A DNA stretch of 46,674 nt from Desulfopila aestuarii DSM 18488 (GCF_900143695.1 NZ_FRFE01000037.1:1-46674), one strand, 5' to 3'; shown: positions 8,352-17,988, numbered from the stretch's first letter. The notes: generated from the letters alone by a model not told the origin. Made by a program: numbers and translations.

Positions 8352-9272
8352 TCAGATCGTCGCCACTTCGTGCCAATACCTGTTGATAGAATTTTGAATA
8401 TCCCGCAGAACAGCCTCTTTTTTTTGCGGCTCAAACAGGTGTCTGAAGCGGCCCTGTTGCTCCAGGTAGGTTTCAACCGGCAACAACTTGCTGAAGGTCT
8501 TGTTGTGGCTGACCTTGCCGTCAGTGAACTCTTTCAGTGGCCAGACTCCAGTACGTACCGCCAGCTTGCCGATGGTCATGGTTTCCTTCGGATCGAAATC
8601 CCAGCCGGTTGGGCAAGGGGCCAGGGTGATGATAAAGCGCGGGCCGGAAATAGACTTGGCTTTTTCTATTTTCTGTGCCAGGTCAAGTGGTTCGGAACCG
8701 ATGGCCGTTGCGACATAGGCTGCGCCGTTGGCTGCAAGGATCGAGAACAGATCCTTTTTGAACCCTTTGTGGCCATATGCACATCTGCTCGTTGCGGTTC
8801 GGGCAGCGTGAGGCGTCGCTGCGGAGTACTGTTGGCCAGTGTTGCCATAGCCTTCGTTGTCATAAACGATGTAGAGGTAATCGAGACAACGGTCTATGGT
8901 GCCGGAGGTGGCTGAGATGCCCATGCCATAGCCGCTGCCGTCACCGGTAAGAACAACCACATCCAGGTCATCAGCGACCTCGATTCTCCCCTTGTCCATG
9001 AGGATATCCAGCGCGTCGCGCACCCCTTGCGCACCTGCCGGCGCCGCACCCATAGCGGTGTAGAGCCAGGATCCGCGAAATGGTGTAAACGGGTAGACCG
9101 AGAGCAGGGTCATACAGCCTGCGGCGTTGACGAAGATCGTATTTTCGCCAAGGACATCATAGGCGATATGGATCGCCTCCAATCCTCCGCACCCGGCGCA
9201 CATAGGCGTACCCGCGCTGAGCAGATGGCTTTTGGGAAGGTCTTTCTGGCGTTGAAATGCGGTTTCAGTCAT
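8352..9272 (-). CDS. porB: 2-oxoacid:ferredoxin oxidoreductase, beta (TPP-binding) subunit
   Basis: This 306-residue protein begins MTETAFQRQKDLPKSHLL. It carries the CAGCGGLEAI cluster motif near the N-terminus and the thiamine-diphosphate motif LTGDGSGYGMGIS .. DYLYIVYDNEGYGNTG (GDG to N signature). Length and order fit PorB/VorB. Together with the alpha subunit it forms the thiamine site that decarboxylates a 2-oxoacid to acyl-CoA. ATG 9272 has an excellent GGAGGTG ribosome binding site and overlaps the alpha gene end by 8 bp, implying translational coupling. Pyruvate is the likeliest substrate, but the sequence alone does not exclude branched-chain or other 2-oxoacids. Confidence 0.9.
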   Translation of the reverse strand: MTETAFQRQKDLPKSHLLSAGTPMCAGCGGLEAIHIAYDVLGENTIFVNAAGCMTLLSVYPFTPFRGSWLYTAMGAAPAGAQGVRDALDILMDKGRIEVADDLDVVVLTGDGSGYGMGISATSGTIDRCLDYLYIVYDNEGYGNTGQQYSAATPHAARTATSRCAYGHKGFKKDLFSILAANGAAYVATAIGSEPLDLAQKIEKAKSISGPRFIITLAPCPTGWDFDPKETMTIGKLAVRTGVWPLKEFTDGKVSHNKTFSKLLPVETYLEQQGRFRHLFEPQKKEAVLRDIQNSINRYWHEVATI

Positions 9273-10515
9273 GGTGCACCTCCTCAAAGGGAATGCGGAC
9301 TCCGGCAATTGCCTGGAGCTTGCGCATCTCCAACAACTCTGTTTCGGTGTAGAGCAGCCGGGGTGGTGGAGTGGCGCCAGCAGCAGCGCTGTCTCGCAGC
9401 GTTTTGGCAATTTCAAAAAGCTCTTCATACGGCAGATCCCGGCCACCCAGGCCGCCGATGAAGCTGGCCAGGATTGGCGGGGCTCCCGGTTTGCCGTACA
9501 GAGCGGAAGCCAGTTCAGTGTGCAACACGCCGCCCTTACCCATGGAGATGTTTTGATCGATGACCGCGATCGCTTTCTTACCTCTGGCAAGCGAATATAT
9601 CCGCTCGACGGGAAACGGACGCAGCATATGGGGACGAATGAGTCCAATCTTCCAGCCCGCATCACGCAAGCTGTTCACAGCTTCCTTGCCTTTTGTCGCA
9701 AAGGAACCGATCATAAGAAAGAGATACTCGGCATCTTCGTGGCGGTATCCTTCTACAGCATCGTGACGCCTGCCAAAGGTCCTCGCAAATTCCTCGGCAA
9801 TCTCCTCGTAGACACTCAGGCCTCGTTGTGCAGCCAGATGCTGGCTGTAGCGGAAATAGGAATAGGTAGAGCCGCCAAGGACGGCCGAGGCGTGACTCAG
9901 GGGTGCTCCGGCCTTGAAATGGATGGATCCTGAGTCAAATTCACCGACAAAGGTGCGGCTTGCATCATCATCTGGAATGGCAACAGGTTCCCGAGTGTAG
10001 GAGAGATAAAATCCATCGAGGTTAACAATGACCGGCAGTCTGATTTCCGGATGTTCCGCCAGCCGGTAGGCCATGAGAATGGAGTCGAGCACTTCCTGGC
10101 AGGTAGCGCAGTGCAGTTGCAGACAGCCGGAATCCCGGGCGGCCATGATATCGTTATGATCGGACTCGAGAGTGAGCGGAGCGGCAAGACCCCTGGAGAC
10201 ATTGACCATGACAAAGGGTACACGCCAACCCGCAACCGTATAGATCATCTCCATGCCATGTAACAGTCCCTGGCTCGAGGTGGCAGTGAAGGTACGGACA
10301 CCGGTTGCAGCGGAACTCCCTGCCGCGGTTATCATGGAATGTTCCGATTCTAACGTGACGAGCCGGGTGTCAAGGTCACCGTTGTCGACCCAATAGGCGA
10401 GGGTCTCCAGAATCTCGGTCTGCGGGGTGATGGGAAATGCCGGAATATAATCGACGGCGGCAAGCCGGGCACCCCAGGCCGCCGCTCCATTGCCGGTTAA
10501 CAGGGTTCGTTTCAT
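9265..10515 (-). CDS. porA: 2-oxoacid:ferredoxin oxidoreductase, alpha subunit
   Basis: This 416-residue protein begins MKRTLLTGNGAAAWGARLA. The Pyr domain signature YIPAFPITPQTEILETLA is present, followed by LVTLESEHSMITAAGSSAATGVRTFTATSSQGL, the conserved catalytic-Glu region of pyruvate-type enzymes, and the domain II pattern EYLFLMIGSFATKGKEAV. It pairs with the beta subunit downstream and the fused gamma-delta subunit upstream in one minus-strand operon with overlaps of 8 and 4 bp. The complex is cytosolic and passes electrons to ferredoxin. The symbol assumes pyruvate as substrate. Confidence 0.9.
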   Translation of the reverse strand: MKRTLLTGNGAAAWGARLAAVDYIPAFPITPQTEILETLAYWVDNGDLDTRLVTLESEHSMITAAGSSAATGVRTFTATSSQGLLHGMEMIYTVAGWRVPFVMVNVSRGLAAPLTLESDHNDIMAARDSGCLQLHCATCQEVLDSILMAYRLAEHPEIRLPVIVNLDGFYLSYTREPVAIPDDDASRTFVGEFDSGSIHFKAGAPLSHASAVLGGSTYSYFRYSQHLAAQRGLSVYEEIAEEFARTFGRRHDAVEGYRHEDAEYLFLMIGSFATKGKEAVNSLRDAGWKIGLIRPHMLRPFPVERIYSLARGKKAIAVIDQNISMGKGGVLHTELASALYGKPGAPPILASFIGGLGGRDLPYEELFEIAKTLRDSAAAGATPPPRLLYTETELLEMRKLQAIAGVRIPFEEVHHD

Positions 10516-11450
10516 GATGGCACCTCCTGTAGTGTAACCTTATCCGCGTCCTTCTCCGCTATGGCGAGAATGGCGTGGGATGGGCACTGCATCACGCAGA
10601 CCATGCAACCCTTGCAGTGGTCGTAATCAATCCTGGTATAGCGGTTCTCGGTGACCGAGATGGCACTGTCCGGGCAGAAGGTGGAGCAGATCCACCAGCA
10701 TTGGCGGCATTTGTCATATTGAATAACAGGCCGCATTGTTCGCCAGAGTCCGGTCTGAACCTTGCTGCTTGTGCCACCGCCGTAAATGGCCGGGGCGCAG
10801 ATGGCAGCCGGATCTGGGGCCAGCTCGAGCCATTTCGGTGGTTCATACCCAACGGCACTGATCGCCGCACCTTCCTCAATGATCGTGTCATGTTGCGCCA
10901 GCAGGGAAAAAGTTGCGTTGGCGTGATCGATATTGGTGGAGACGGTATGAGGTGATCGGTCCGCCATTTCCTCTTCGATGGCCTTCTTCAAGGTCGCCTG
11001 ATCAAGGACACCCGTTAACCTGGCCGCTCCACCCACGCAGCTCACTCCAGCATATCGGCGCTGCAGCGGATCAACGGCCTGGGTGTCGACGGGGATAGTG
11101 AACAGTGTGTTTTTCAGGTTGAGCCGGTGTTGCCAGCTCTTCTCATCCGTGTCCGAGTAGAACAGGAAAATGGTCCGGTCCGTCAAACCTGAGAGAACTC
11201 CTGCCGCCGGCAGACCTATAAGGCTGTCGTCGGCGACGACCACGAGATCCGGGTGCTGGATGATCCCGCGTTCGTTGATCGGTGATTTTGCCGCCCGGAC
11301 ATACGCGAAGATAGGAGCACCACGGCGTTCCGCACCATAGCGTGGTGCGTCCTGTACCTCATATCCTGCAAGAAAAAAGGCCCGACCGAGAATGCGGCTT
11401 GCGGTCTTCATACCTTGCCCTCCCCGCCCATGAAAGCGAATGCGATACAT
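10512..11450 (-). CDS. 2-oxoacid:ferredoxin oxidoreductase, fused gamma-delta subunit
   Basis: This 312-residue protein begins MYRIRFHGRGGQGMKTASR, the gamma-subunit (CoA/acyl channel) signature. The gamma part ends near residue 200 and a delta-type ferredoxin domain follows with two 4Fe-4S motifs: CRQCWWICSTFCP and CKGCMVCVMQCP. The first has one residue more than the usual CxxCxxCxxxCP between its second and third Cys. A GTG at 11456 would add two residues, but the AGGAGG site is spaced correctly only for ATG 11450. First gene of the operon; an extended -10 promoter lies about 130 nt upstream. The gamma-delta fusion is a known variant of this enzyme family. Confidence 0.9.
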   Translation of the reverse strand: MYRIRFHGRGGQGMKTASRILGRAFFLAGYEVQDAPRYGAERRGAPIFAYVRAAKSPINERGIIQHPDLVVVADDSLIGLPAAGVLSGLTDRTIFLFYSDTDEKSWQHRLNLKNTLFTIPVDTQAVDPLQRRYAGVSCVGGAARLTGVLDQATLKKAIEEEMADRSPHTVSTNIDHANATFSLLAQHDTIIEEGAAISAVGYEPPKWLELAPDPAAICAPAIYGGGTSSKVQTGLWRTMRPVIQYDKCRQCWWICSTFCPDSAISVTENRYTRIDYDHCKGCMVCVMQCPSHAILAIAEKDADKVTLQEVPS

Positions 11451-11900
11451 AGTCACACCTCCTCATATTGTAAGGGTGCGGAGCCGTGGGTAACCCAGGT
11501 CGGATATCTCGGGGTCCGGTTTCCGGTTCCGTATCAATCTGTGATGACGCTCCGCGTCTCGCTCAATTCAGGTGGTCTGGTACCTTTATTATAGCACTGT
11601 TGACCAGGTAAAAGGAAATGAAGGGACAGTACTCCAGGTTTTATTGCACATTTACTCATTCGGCCTCAACCCCTTACAGCAAAACAATTGATATATTAAT
11701 TAAGTGATTACCAAAACAACCTTAACAACCTATTTTAAAGATAGATTTTTACAATATACGATGAGGAACTTTTCGGCGCTTCTGTACTTATGATGAACAA
11801 AAGCATTATACTGCAAAGAAGATGACAGTTTTCTCTTGAAGAGCTCGGTATCTCAGACGTTACTGTCACTTTAACCTGTAAATGTCTTCGGAACTTCTCT
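11451..11900. other. Divergent intergenic region between the oxidoreductase operon and the hybrid kinase
   Basis: 450 bp that must hold promoters for both directions. Apart from the extended -10 element toward the oxidoreductase I see an AT-rich stretch (about 11685-11760) toward the kinase but no convincing paired promoter, riboswitch or small gene. Confidence 0.4.
11588..11593 (-). promoter_or_regulatory. Extended -10 element before the oxidoreductase operon
   Basis: The minus strand reads TGCTATAAT, a perfect TATAAT with the TGn extension. No good -35 hexamer is seen, which fits an extended -10 promoter. It would give a leader of roughly 130 nt before the gamma-delta gene. Confidence 0.45.
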
Positions 11901-14204
11901 ATGGAAATCAAACAACATCAAGAAGGCACTGAAACGCTAAAGCAGTGCATGAACAATTACCATTCGATCTTCGAGAATGCGATTGAGTCCATTGTTGTCT
12001 GGGATGACGATTACCACATATTAAAGGCCAACCCGTCGACCTCAAGTTGTTTCGGCTACTCTTTTGAAGAGCTGTCAAAGATGCAGATCAACCAGTTAGA
12101 GACCGGAGAGGAAGCCCAAGAGATCCCAGAACGAGTCAAATCTGTGCTTGAGCACGGGCAAGCTGTATATGAAACTGTCCTGCAGCATAAGAATAAAACC
12201 AATATCCATGTGGCCGTGAGCTTAAGCAGGATAACGTGGGATGACCGCGAAGCATTCTGCAGTATCTACCATCATATTGCAAAAACAAAACAAGATAACG
12301 AGTTGCTCAATGAAAGTGAGGCCCGATTCCGTGCTATCACAGATTCAACCAAGGATGCCATAATAATGATGGATGAGAACGGGCTCATATCTCTCTGGAA
12401 TCCTGCGGCTGAAAAGCTTTTCGGTTACACTGATTCAGACGTCAGAGGTAAAAACCTTCACACTCTCCTGGCGCCATCTCGATATCACCAGCAATATGCC
12501 AAGGCCTTTCGTAAATTTCAGCAAACAGGAGAAGGCAATGCCATAAACAGCACTCTTGATCTGCAAGCATGCCACAGAGATGGTCATGAGATATCCATTG
12601 AACTTTCCCTGTCCAGCCTCCACGTGCTCGACACATGGCATACCATCGGCATTGTTCGTGATATTACAGAACGCAAGATAGCTGAAGAAAAGCTCAGAGA
12701 AAGCGAAGAGCGCTTTCGGGCCCTGCATGACGCTTCCTTTGGTGGTATTGCTATCCACGATCAAGGTGTGATTATTGACTGTAACCAGGGACTCTCTGAG
12801 ATAACTGGCTATAGTCGAGATGAATTGATTGGAATGGACGGTCTTCGGCTTATTGCCCCAAATTGGAGGTCGATGGTTAAAGAGAAAATCCGCTTAGGTC
12901 ATGAAGCAACCTATGATGTAGAAGGTCTTCGAAAAGACGGTTCCACCTATCCACTGAGTATTCGTGGCAGCAATATTCCATACAAGGGTCATGAGGTTCG
13001 TGTAACTGAATTTCGTGATATCACTGAGCGTAGACAAGTTGAAGAGGAGCGCAAACGGTTGGAGGACCAGCTCATGCAGGTCCAGAAAATGGAGGCCATC
13101 GGCACTCTCGCAGGCGGGGTTGCCCATGATTTCAATAATATCCTCAGTGCTATTCTCGGCAATGTGGATCTCGCCCGGAATTTGACTCCGACAACTTCTC
13201 CTGTGGCCAAGCTTCTTGACAAAGCGTTGACAGCAATCCAGCGGGCGACTTTACTGGTGAGCCAGATTCTTGCATTTAGCAGGCAGGAAGATACCAAGCG
13301 ACAACTGTTACGGGTTAGCCCAATCATTGAAGAAGCCATCAAACTGCTTCGACCGCTGCTGCCCTCCACTATCGACATAATTCAACAGGTCGAGGATGAT
13401 ACTGAGACTATTCTCGCCGATCCGACGCAGATTCATCAAATTTTGATGAATCTCTGCACCAATGCATTCCATGTGATGGAACTGAGCGGTGGGACCCTCA
13501 CCATTTCTCTAAAGAGCACAGAATTATCTTCTGAGGATTTACAGCAGCATCCAATTATGAACCACGGCCGTTTTGTCATTATCACAGTTGGCGATACCGG
13601 TCCCGGGATTGCGCCCGAAGTGCGTGAGAGAATTTTTGATCCATACTTTACGACCAAAGAAGTCGGCAAAGGAACAGGTATGGGATTAGCCATAGTCCAT
13701 GGCATTGTTAAGAGTTATGACGGCTTCATTACAGTTGAAAGTGAGTTGGGAGAAGGAACCCGGTTCCATATTCATCTACCTGCTGTCGAACAAACGGCGC
13801 CTTCATTGGAAGTTGAGGAGCATACAGTTACAGGAGGCAATGAACGGATTCTACTGGTTGACGATGAGGAAATTGTTGCAGACATGAGTCGGTCCATGCT
13901 GGAGCACTTAGGATATAAGGTGACAGTTTTCACGAACAGTGTAGAAGCCTTCAGCGTTTTTCAGCAAGCTCCTTTATTGTTCGATGTCGTGATAACCGAT
14001 CAGACCATGCCGGCCATGACAGGATTTGAGCTTGCCCAGCGAATGCTGACAATACGGCCCGATATGCCGATAATTATCTGCACAGGCTACAGCAAAACAT
14101 TATCTGAAGAAAAAGCACAGGCCCTGGGGATCCGAGGGTTTGCCATGAAACCTCTGGCAATCAAAGATATTTCAACACTTATCCGCAAAGTTCTTGATGG
14201 ATAG
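11901..14204 (+). CDS. Soluble PAS-PAS-PAS hybrid histidine kinase with receiver domain
   Basis: This 767-residue protein has no membrane segment. Three PAS domains (about 18-130, 143-260, 270-380; each ends in a DITER-type PAC motif) precede a short coiled coil and a HisKA domain with phospho-acceptor His409 in [17 protein letters not shown]. The ATPase domain shows [10 protein letters not shown] (N box), [22 protein letters not shown] (G1/F box) and [12 protein letters not shown] (G2). A C-terminal receiver has its phospho-acceptor Asp700 in [11 protein letters not shown]. This domain order suits a cytosolic sensor, for example of redox or a small ligand, that feeds a phosphorelay. No partner regulator is adjacent. 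The ribosome binding site is weak (GGAAC). Confidence 0.9.
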   Translation: MEIKQHQEGTETLKQCMNNYHSIFENAIESIVVWDDDYHILKANPSTSSCFGYSFEELSKMQINQLETGEEAQEIPERVKSVLEHGQAVYETVLQHKNKTNIHVAVSLSRITWDDREAFCSIYHHIAKTKQDNELLNESEARFRAITDSTKDAIIMMDENGLISLWNPAAEKLFGYTDSDVRGKNLHTLLAPSRYHQQYAKAFRKFQQTGEGNAINSTLDLQACHRDGHEISIELSLSSLHVLDTWHTIGIVRDITERKIAEEKLRESEERFRALHDASFGGIAIHDQGVIIDCNQGLSEITGYSRDELIGMDGLRLIAPNWRSMVKEKIRLGHEATYDVEGLRKDGSTYPLSIRGSNIPYKGHEVRVTEFRDITERRQVEEERKRLEDQLMQVQKMEAIGTLAGGVAHDFNNILSAILGNVDLARNLTPTTSPVAKLLDKALTAIQRATLLVSQILAFSRQEDTKRQLLRVSPIIEEAIKLLRPLLPSTIDIIQQVEDDTETILADPTQIHQILMNLCTNAFHVMELSGGTLTISLKSTELSSEDLQQHPIMNHGRFVIITVGDTGPGIAPEVRERIFDPYFTTKEVGKGTGMGLAIVHGIVKSYDGFITVESELGEGTRFHIHLPAVEQTAPSLEVEEHTVTGGNERILLVDDEEIVADMSRSMLEHLGYKVTVFTNSVEAFSVFQQAPLLFDVVITDQTMPAMTGFELAQRMLTIRPDMPIIICTGYSKTLSEEKAQALGIRGFAMKPLAIKDISTLIRKVLDG

Positions 14205-14309
14205 ACAGCTTCGGGATGAGGTGGAAAGTTGAAGTAGTGTGTGGTGCTTCCCATGCGATCGAGGGATTGAGGCGCTCAGTACAAATGAGCCCCCAGAAGC
14301 TTACTGTTT

Positions 14310-14492
14310 CTAGCCGCAGGCGCAGCTTTGATACGATAGGATAAAGATCTTCCTGTTGTGGGCATCAAAGCAGCCAAGGCTCAATTCATACTGGTTAAAT
14401 ACATGTAGTTCCTTAACAATATGGAGCTCCATAGCTTCGTGCCGGTTCATTGCGTATTGACCAAGAAAGGCACATGTCTTCGCCAGTGCCAT
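14310..14492 (-). CDS. Possible small protein, 60 residues, unknown
   Basis: An open frame of 60 codons starts at ATG 14492 with a well-placed GGAAGGA ribosome binding site. The product (MALAKTCAFLGQYAM..) has four Cys, two of them in the ending SCACG, and no domain I recognise. It lies alone between a kinase and an acetyltransferase gene. It may be a real small gene or a chance frame; the ribosome binding site is the only positive evidence. Confidence 0.3.
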   Translation of the reverse strand: MALAKTCAFLGQYAMNRHEAMELHIVKELHVFNQYELSLGCFDAHNRKIFILSYQSCACG

Positions 14493-14640
14493 GCATATCC
14501 TTCCGATGTTCTGCGTAGACGGTGACGTTGCTGTCGACGCATCTCTCCCTCATTGCAAACACATTTCTTCAAAAGAAAAAACAGGACACGACAATAGCAT
14601 GAGTATCGCAGTCCCAGAAGGTCTTAGCTGACCCAGCTGA

Positions 14641-14724
14641 TGAAAAAATGAGAGCATATTGAAAATATGCCTCTTTTAAGGACCGGTTCCATGCTGGCCC
14701 ATTAAATGCTCATCATTTTTTTCA
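14641..14724. repeat. Imperfect long inverted repeat with an inner hairpin
   Basis: TGAAAAAATGAGAGCAT at 14641-14657 and the near-complement at 14706-14724 (reverse complement TGAAAAAAATGATGAGCAT) pair over about 16 bp. Inside the left half, GCATAT-TGAAA-ATATGC (14654-14670) forms a second hairpin. The unit is 84 bp and lies between genes. It could be a small mobile repeat or a transcribed structured element. Confidence 0.5.
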
Positions 14725-14960
14725 TTGGAGTTGGACAAATTGTTCGAGGGACGATTTTCAACGACTTATCTCATCTATAAGCTGAAACGGCATGGCGTTA
14801 TCTGCGATGGCAAAAATGAATCAGGAAAAAAGGTAAGCTTGCGGATTTATTTAAGTGAGTAATATTGCCAACACGAGCCTTTACCATGGTAAAAGGCACT
14901 CCTGAAAACCAATACCGTGATGTTAATTGCTTTCACCGCACCATAAGGCGAAGTGACATT

Positions 14961-15572
14961 CTATTTCAATGGTTCACGCATCATAATACAATAATCTGCC
15001 TCTGTCGTCGGCTCGTAAATACATTCAAGCTGCTTATAGCCCAACCTCTCATAGAATGAGATATTTTTCGGGGTGAATGTTTCAAGATAGGTTGGTATCC
15101 CGGCCTTGTCTGTCTGATCTAATATTTTGTCTACAAGGCCAACACCTAAACCTTTCCCCTGATGCTGAGGAAGTACTCCTAAAATAGATAAATACCAGGC
15201 ATTTTCAGGTACTAAAGAAGAGGCTTTTTCAGACATAAAATCAACGATAGAGTTATAGGTACTTAAACTGGCCCCTCCCATATACTTTTCCAGAAACTCT
15301 TTCTTCTTTTTACTCCTCTCTGTTTCCAAGTCTTGCCTAAGAGGCTTTGTCCATACAGATATCCCATAACAATGGTCAGGAGGAACAACTACATCGCCAT
15401 ACTGTTCAGATTCCACAATGGAATAATCGAAATACCTGACCATCGCCTCTTTTGTAGAGCGATAATCTATTGATTTTTCGATCGTATTGTAAAAGGAATC
15501 TTCCTGAAGAGCATCATATAATGCTTCTGCAAATATCTTGTATCTGAATTTGTATTTCATCGAATGTGACAT
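14961..15572 (-). CDS. GNAT-family N-acetyltransferase
   Basis: This 203-residue protein begins MSHSMKYKFRYKIFAEALY. The acetyl-CoA binding motif A is LGVLPQHQGKGLGVGLVDKIL (Q/RxxGxG/A type), followed by motif B NISFYERLGYKQLE. The N-terminal 120 residues resemble the helical front part of GNATs that follow the YdfB/Puromycin-acetyltransferase layout (YFDYSIVESEQYGDVVV..). The acceptor is unknown. ATG 15572 and ATG 15560 are both possible; neither has a strong ribosome binding site. It is divergent from the Lrp/AsnC gene, which may control it. Confidence 0.85.
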   Translation of the reverse strand: MSHSMKYKFRYKIFAEALYDALQEDSFYNTIEKSIDYRSTKEAMVRYFDYSIVESEQYGDVVVPPDHCYGISVWTKPLRQDLETERSKKKKEFLEKYMGGASLSTYNSIVDFMSEKASSLVPENAWYLSILGVLPQHQGKGLGVGLVDKILDQTDKAGIPTYLETFTPKNISFYERLGYKQLECIYEPTTEADYCIMMREPLK

Positions 15573-15715
15573 GTTTTCATTCTAGTAATTTTTGATGGTT
15601 ACTACTCATCGCAAAAAATAACTCCATGCTTGCATCGTTGCAATATTCATGTTCTGCTCTTGCATTATTATCAAGGATCATGCAAAATTGCGCCATGTAT
15701 GAAGGAATTGTGCAT

Positions 15716-15730
15716 GTTGAAATTTTCAAC
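15716..15730. promoter_or_regulatory. Palindrome upstream of the Lrp/AsnC gene
   Basis: GTTGAAA-T-TTTCAAC is a perfect 7-1-7 palindrome located 26 bp before the regulator start, in the shared intergenic region with the acetyltransferase. AsnC/Lrp proteins usually autoregulate through 13-15 bp palindromes of this size, so this is a candidate operator. Confidence 0.45.
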
Positions 15731-15756
15731 AATGTTAAAATGGGAGGTGTTTGCAC

Positions 15757-16200
15757 ATGGTTGATCTTGATGATTTTGATAAAAAAATAATTGAGGTCTT
15801 ACGAATGAATGGGCGTCTCTCAAACGTAGAGGTTGCTAAGCGGGTAGGTTTGTCGGATTCCAGCTGTTCTCGTAGGATTTCAAGATTAGAGAAAACTGGT
15901 GTAATACAGGGATATAGAGCTCTCACAGATCGTAGTAAGGTTGGACTGACAGTTAGAGCGTATTGTGGCGTTATTCGAGATATACATACAAAATGGGATA
16001 AGCTTGCTAAGGATTTAGCCAATATAGATGGGGTGATCAGTATTGCGGCGGTGTCAGGCGAGGTTGATCTTATGCTTGAGATTGTAGCAAAGGACATGCA
16101 GCATTATTATCATGTTGTATTACGGGATATTAGCAATATTAAGGGAGTAAATGGCACACATAGTTCATTCGTTCTTGAGGACATTAAATCTATTTTTTAA
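15757..16200 (+). CDS. Lrp/AsnC-family transcriptional regulator
   Basis: This 147-residue protein begins MVDLDDFDKKIIEVLRMNGR, the AsnC-type HTH (LSNVEVAKRVGLSDSSCSRRISRLEKTGVIQGY), followed by a RAM/AsnC ligand domain with the effector-site pattern VSGEVDLMLEIVAKD. I chose ATG 15757 because GGGAGG lies 9-10 nt upstream; TTG 15751 is too close to it. These regulators bind amino acids or related small molecules and form octamers. It may regulate the divergent GNAT gene and possibly the cyd-trxB genes 243 bp downstream; only proximity supports this. Confidence 0.9.
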   Translation: MVDLDDFDKKIIEVLRMNGRLSNVEVAKRVGLSDSSCSRRISRLEKTGVIQGYRALTDRSKVGLTVRAYCGVIRDIHTKWDKLAKDLANIDGVISIAAVSGEVDLMLEIVAKDMQHYYHVVLRDISNIKGVNGTHSSFVLEDIKSIF

Positions 16201-16324
16201 GTTTGAAAAGATATCCTCAGCACAATCTCGGTTGCTAATCATTAAGCGATTATTTGCATTACTAACCCCTCATACTTTAGAATTTTCTTAAGCTAAACAA
16301 GGCTACTGTTCAACTGTACTATGG

Positions 16325-16353
16325 TTGACCCATCCTTATTTTTCAGTTAACCT
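16325..16353 (+). promoter_or_regulatory. Candidate promoter for cydA
   Basis: TTGACC (16325-16330), 17-bp spacer, TAACCT (16348-16353), about 90 bp before the cydA start. The -35 is good and the -10 is poor, so an activator may be needed. Confidence 0.3.
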
Positions 16354-16443
16354 GTGGATGGAGTTGGTTGGTCTTTTTCTCGTCAGTCATTTTTCACACC
16401 CACTTGTGACATGTAATGTACCATCTGCACCATGGAGGAGCAT

Positions 16444-17988
16444 ATGGACGTTCTTCTTTTGTCTCGCCTGCAGTTTGCTTTTACCGTGATGTTCCATTAT
16501 ATTTTCCCGCCACTCACCATCGGGCTCGGGATCATACTGGCCTACCTCGAAACACGGTACTACTTCACCAAAAAGCAGGTGTTTGCCATCGCCTGCCAGT
16601 TCTGGACAAAGATTTTTGTACTCAATTTTGCGATCGGGGTCGCAAGCGGCATTGTCATGGAGTTTCAGTTTGGCACAAATTGGGCGACCTACTCGAGATT
16701 TGTCGGTGATGTCTTTGGCAGCGCTCTCGCCGCAGAAGGCATATTTGCCTTTTTTCTGGAGTCCGGCTTTCTTGCTGTGGTCGCTTTTGGGAGAAGCCGG
16801 GTCAGTGCTGGCTTCTATCTGTTCAGCATGTACATGGTGGCTTTGGGTTCTGTATTTTCATCGATCTGGATCGTGGTCGCCAACAGCTGGCAGCAGACCC
16901 CGGCCGGACACCATATTGTAGAGGTAATGAGACAAACCATAACGGCTGACGGTCAAACAGTTCTTGCTCCCTGGGTGGTTGATGGAGTCGTTCAGCGAAG
17001 GGCGGAAATTGTCGATTTTATGGGGATGGTCTTCAATCCATCGACTGTGCAGCGCTTAAGTCATGTGCTTCTCGGTTGTGCTGCGGTGGGTGGTTTTTTC
17101 GTCCTAAGCATTTCGGCCTATTATATTCTACAAGACAAGCATCGCGAGTTTGCCCGCCATTCATTTAACGGAGCCCTGGTATTCAGCTTTATCGCTGCAA
17201 TCGGTCTTGGGGTTAACGGACATACTCAGGCACAGAATGTATATAAATACCAGCCCGCAAAACTGGCTGCCTTTGAAGGGCATTATACGACGGGCCGGGC
17301 TGCGCTCAATCTCATCGGCTGGCCCAACGAAAAGGAGGAGCGCATCGATTTTGAGATAAGCGTTCCCGGCGGCTTGAGCTTCATGGTTTTCGATGACTTC
17401 ACCTTCAGTAAACCGGTGGTGGGGCTCGACAGATTCAGGCTGGAAGACAGACCGCCTCTGGCTATTCCCTTTTTTTCCTGGCGGGTTATGGTCGGTACCG
17501 GGGGCTTGATGATCGTATTGTGTGGCGCTGCCCTGTTCTATAACAGCAAAAAAAGGATACGCGAAAAACCCTTTATCCTCTGGAGCTTTGTTTTTGCGAT
17601 CGGTTTTGTGATTCTGGCAAATCAAAGCGGCTGGATAGCGGCGGAAGTGGGGCGGCAGCCCTGGACCGTGCATCCGCCGGTTGTCTGGAATGAAAATGGA
17701 ACAGACCTGATACTATCTGCAGACGGATTATATTACTATGACGAACTCCAGGGACTTCGCACCAGCAGTTCATTCAGTGCGGCGGTGGACAAATCTGAGG
17801 CGCAGCTCTCCCTCATACTTTTTACCGTTCTCTATCTCTTTCTTATTGCAGTCTGGATAATGGTGCTCGATCGTAAGATACGCATTGGACCTGAACCTCT
17901 GCCTGAGCCTTCGCCTGATGAAAAAGGTGGTTTCATAGATGCCTCGTCAGAGAGGCAGCATGCCCGCTTTACTGAAAACAGCCTTTAA
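16444..17988 (+). CDS. cydA: Cytochrome bd quinol oxidase subunit I
   Basis: This 514-residue inner-membrane protein begins MDVLLLSRLQFAFTVMFHY. The haem ligand His18 (His19 of the E. coli protein), the acid pair in AAEGIFAFFLES, the second His in VQRLSHVLLG and the GRQPW signature after NQSGWIAAEVGRQPWTV are all present. The Q-loop is of the short type. ATG 16444 has a GGAGGAG ribosome binding site at the right spacing; ATG 16432 lies inside it. With CydB it reduces oxygen to water with quinol, which in an anaerobe mainly removes oxygen. It is the first gene of cydA-cydB-trxB; a 13-bp gap separates its stop from the cydB start. Confidence 0.95.
   Translation: MDVLLLSRLQFAFTVMFHYIFPPLTIGLGIILAYLETRYYFTKKQVFAIACQFWTKIFVLNFAIGVASGIVMEFQFGTNWATYSRFVGDVFGSALAAEGIFAFFLESGFLAVVAFGRSRVSAGFYLFSMYMVALGSVFSSIWIVVANSWQQTPAGHHIVEVMRQTITADGQTVLAPWVVDGVVQRRAEIVDFMGMVFNPSTVQRLSHVLLGCAAVGGFFVLSISAYYILQDKHREFARHSFNGALVFSFIAAIGLGVNGHTQAQNVYKYQPAKLAAFEGHYTTGRAALNLIGWPNEKEERIDFEISVPGGLSFMVFDDFTFSKPVVGLDRFRLEDRPPLAIPFFSWRVMVGTGGLMIVLCGAALFYNSKKRIREKPFILWSFVFAIGFVILANQSGWIAAEVGRQPWTVHPPVVWNENGTDLILSADGLYYYDELQGLRTSSSFSAAVDKSEAQLSLILFTVLYLFLIAVWIMVLDRKIRIGPEPLPEPSPDEKGGFIDASSERQHARFTENSL

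Larger units (their letters stand above)
14205..14960. other. Long intergenic region
   Basis: Apart from the possible 60-codon gene at 14310-14492 and the inverted repeat at 14641-14724, I recognise nothing. A run that looks like degraded coding sequence cannot be assigned. Confidence 0.35.

Noticed and set aside
8167-8376. Minus-strand frame of 69 codons after the beta subunit
   Set aside because: It overlaps the end of the beta-subunit gene in another frame, has no ribosome binding site and no family likeness.
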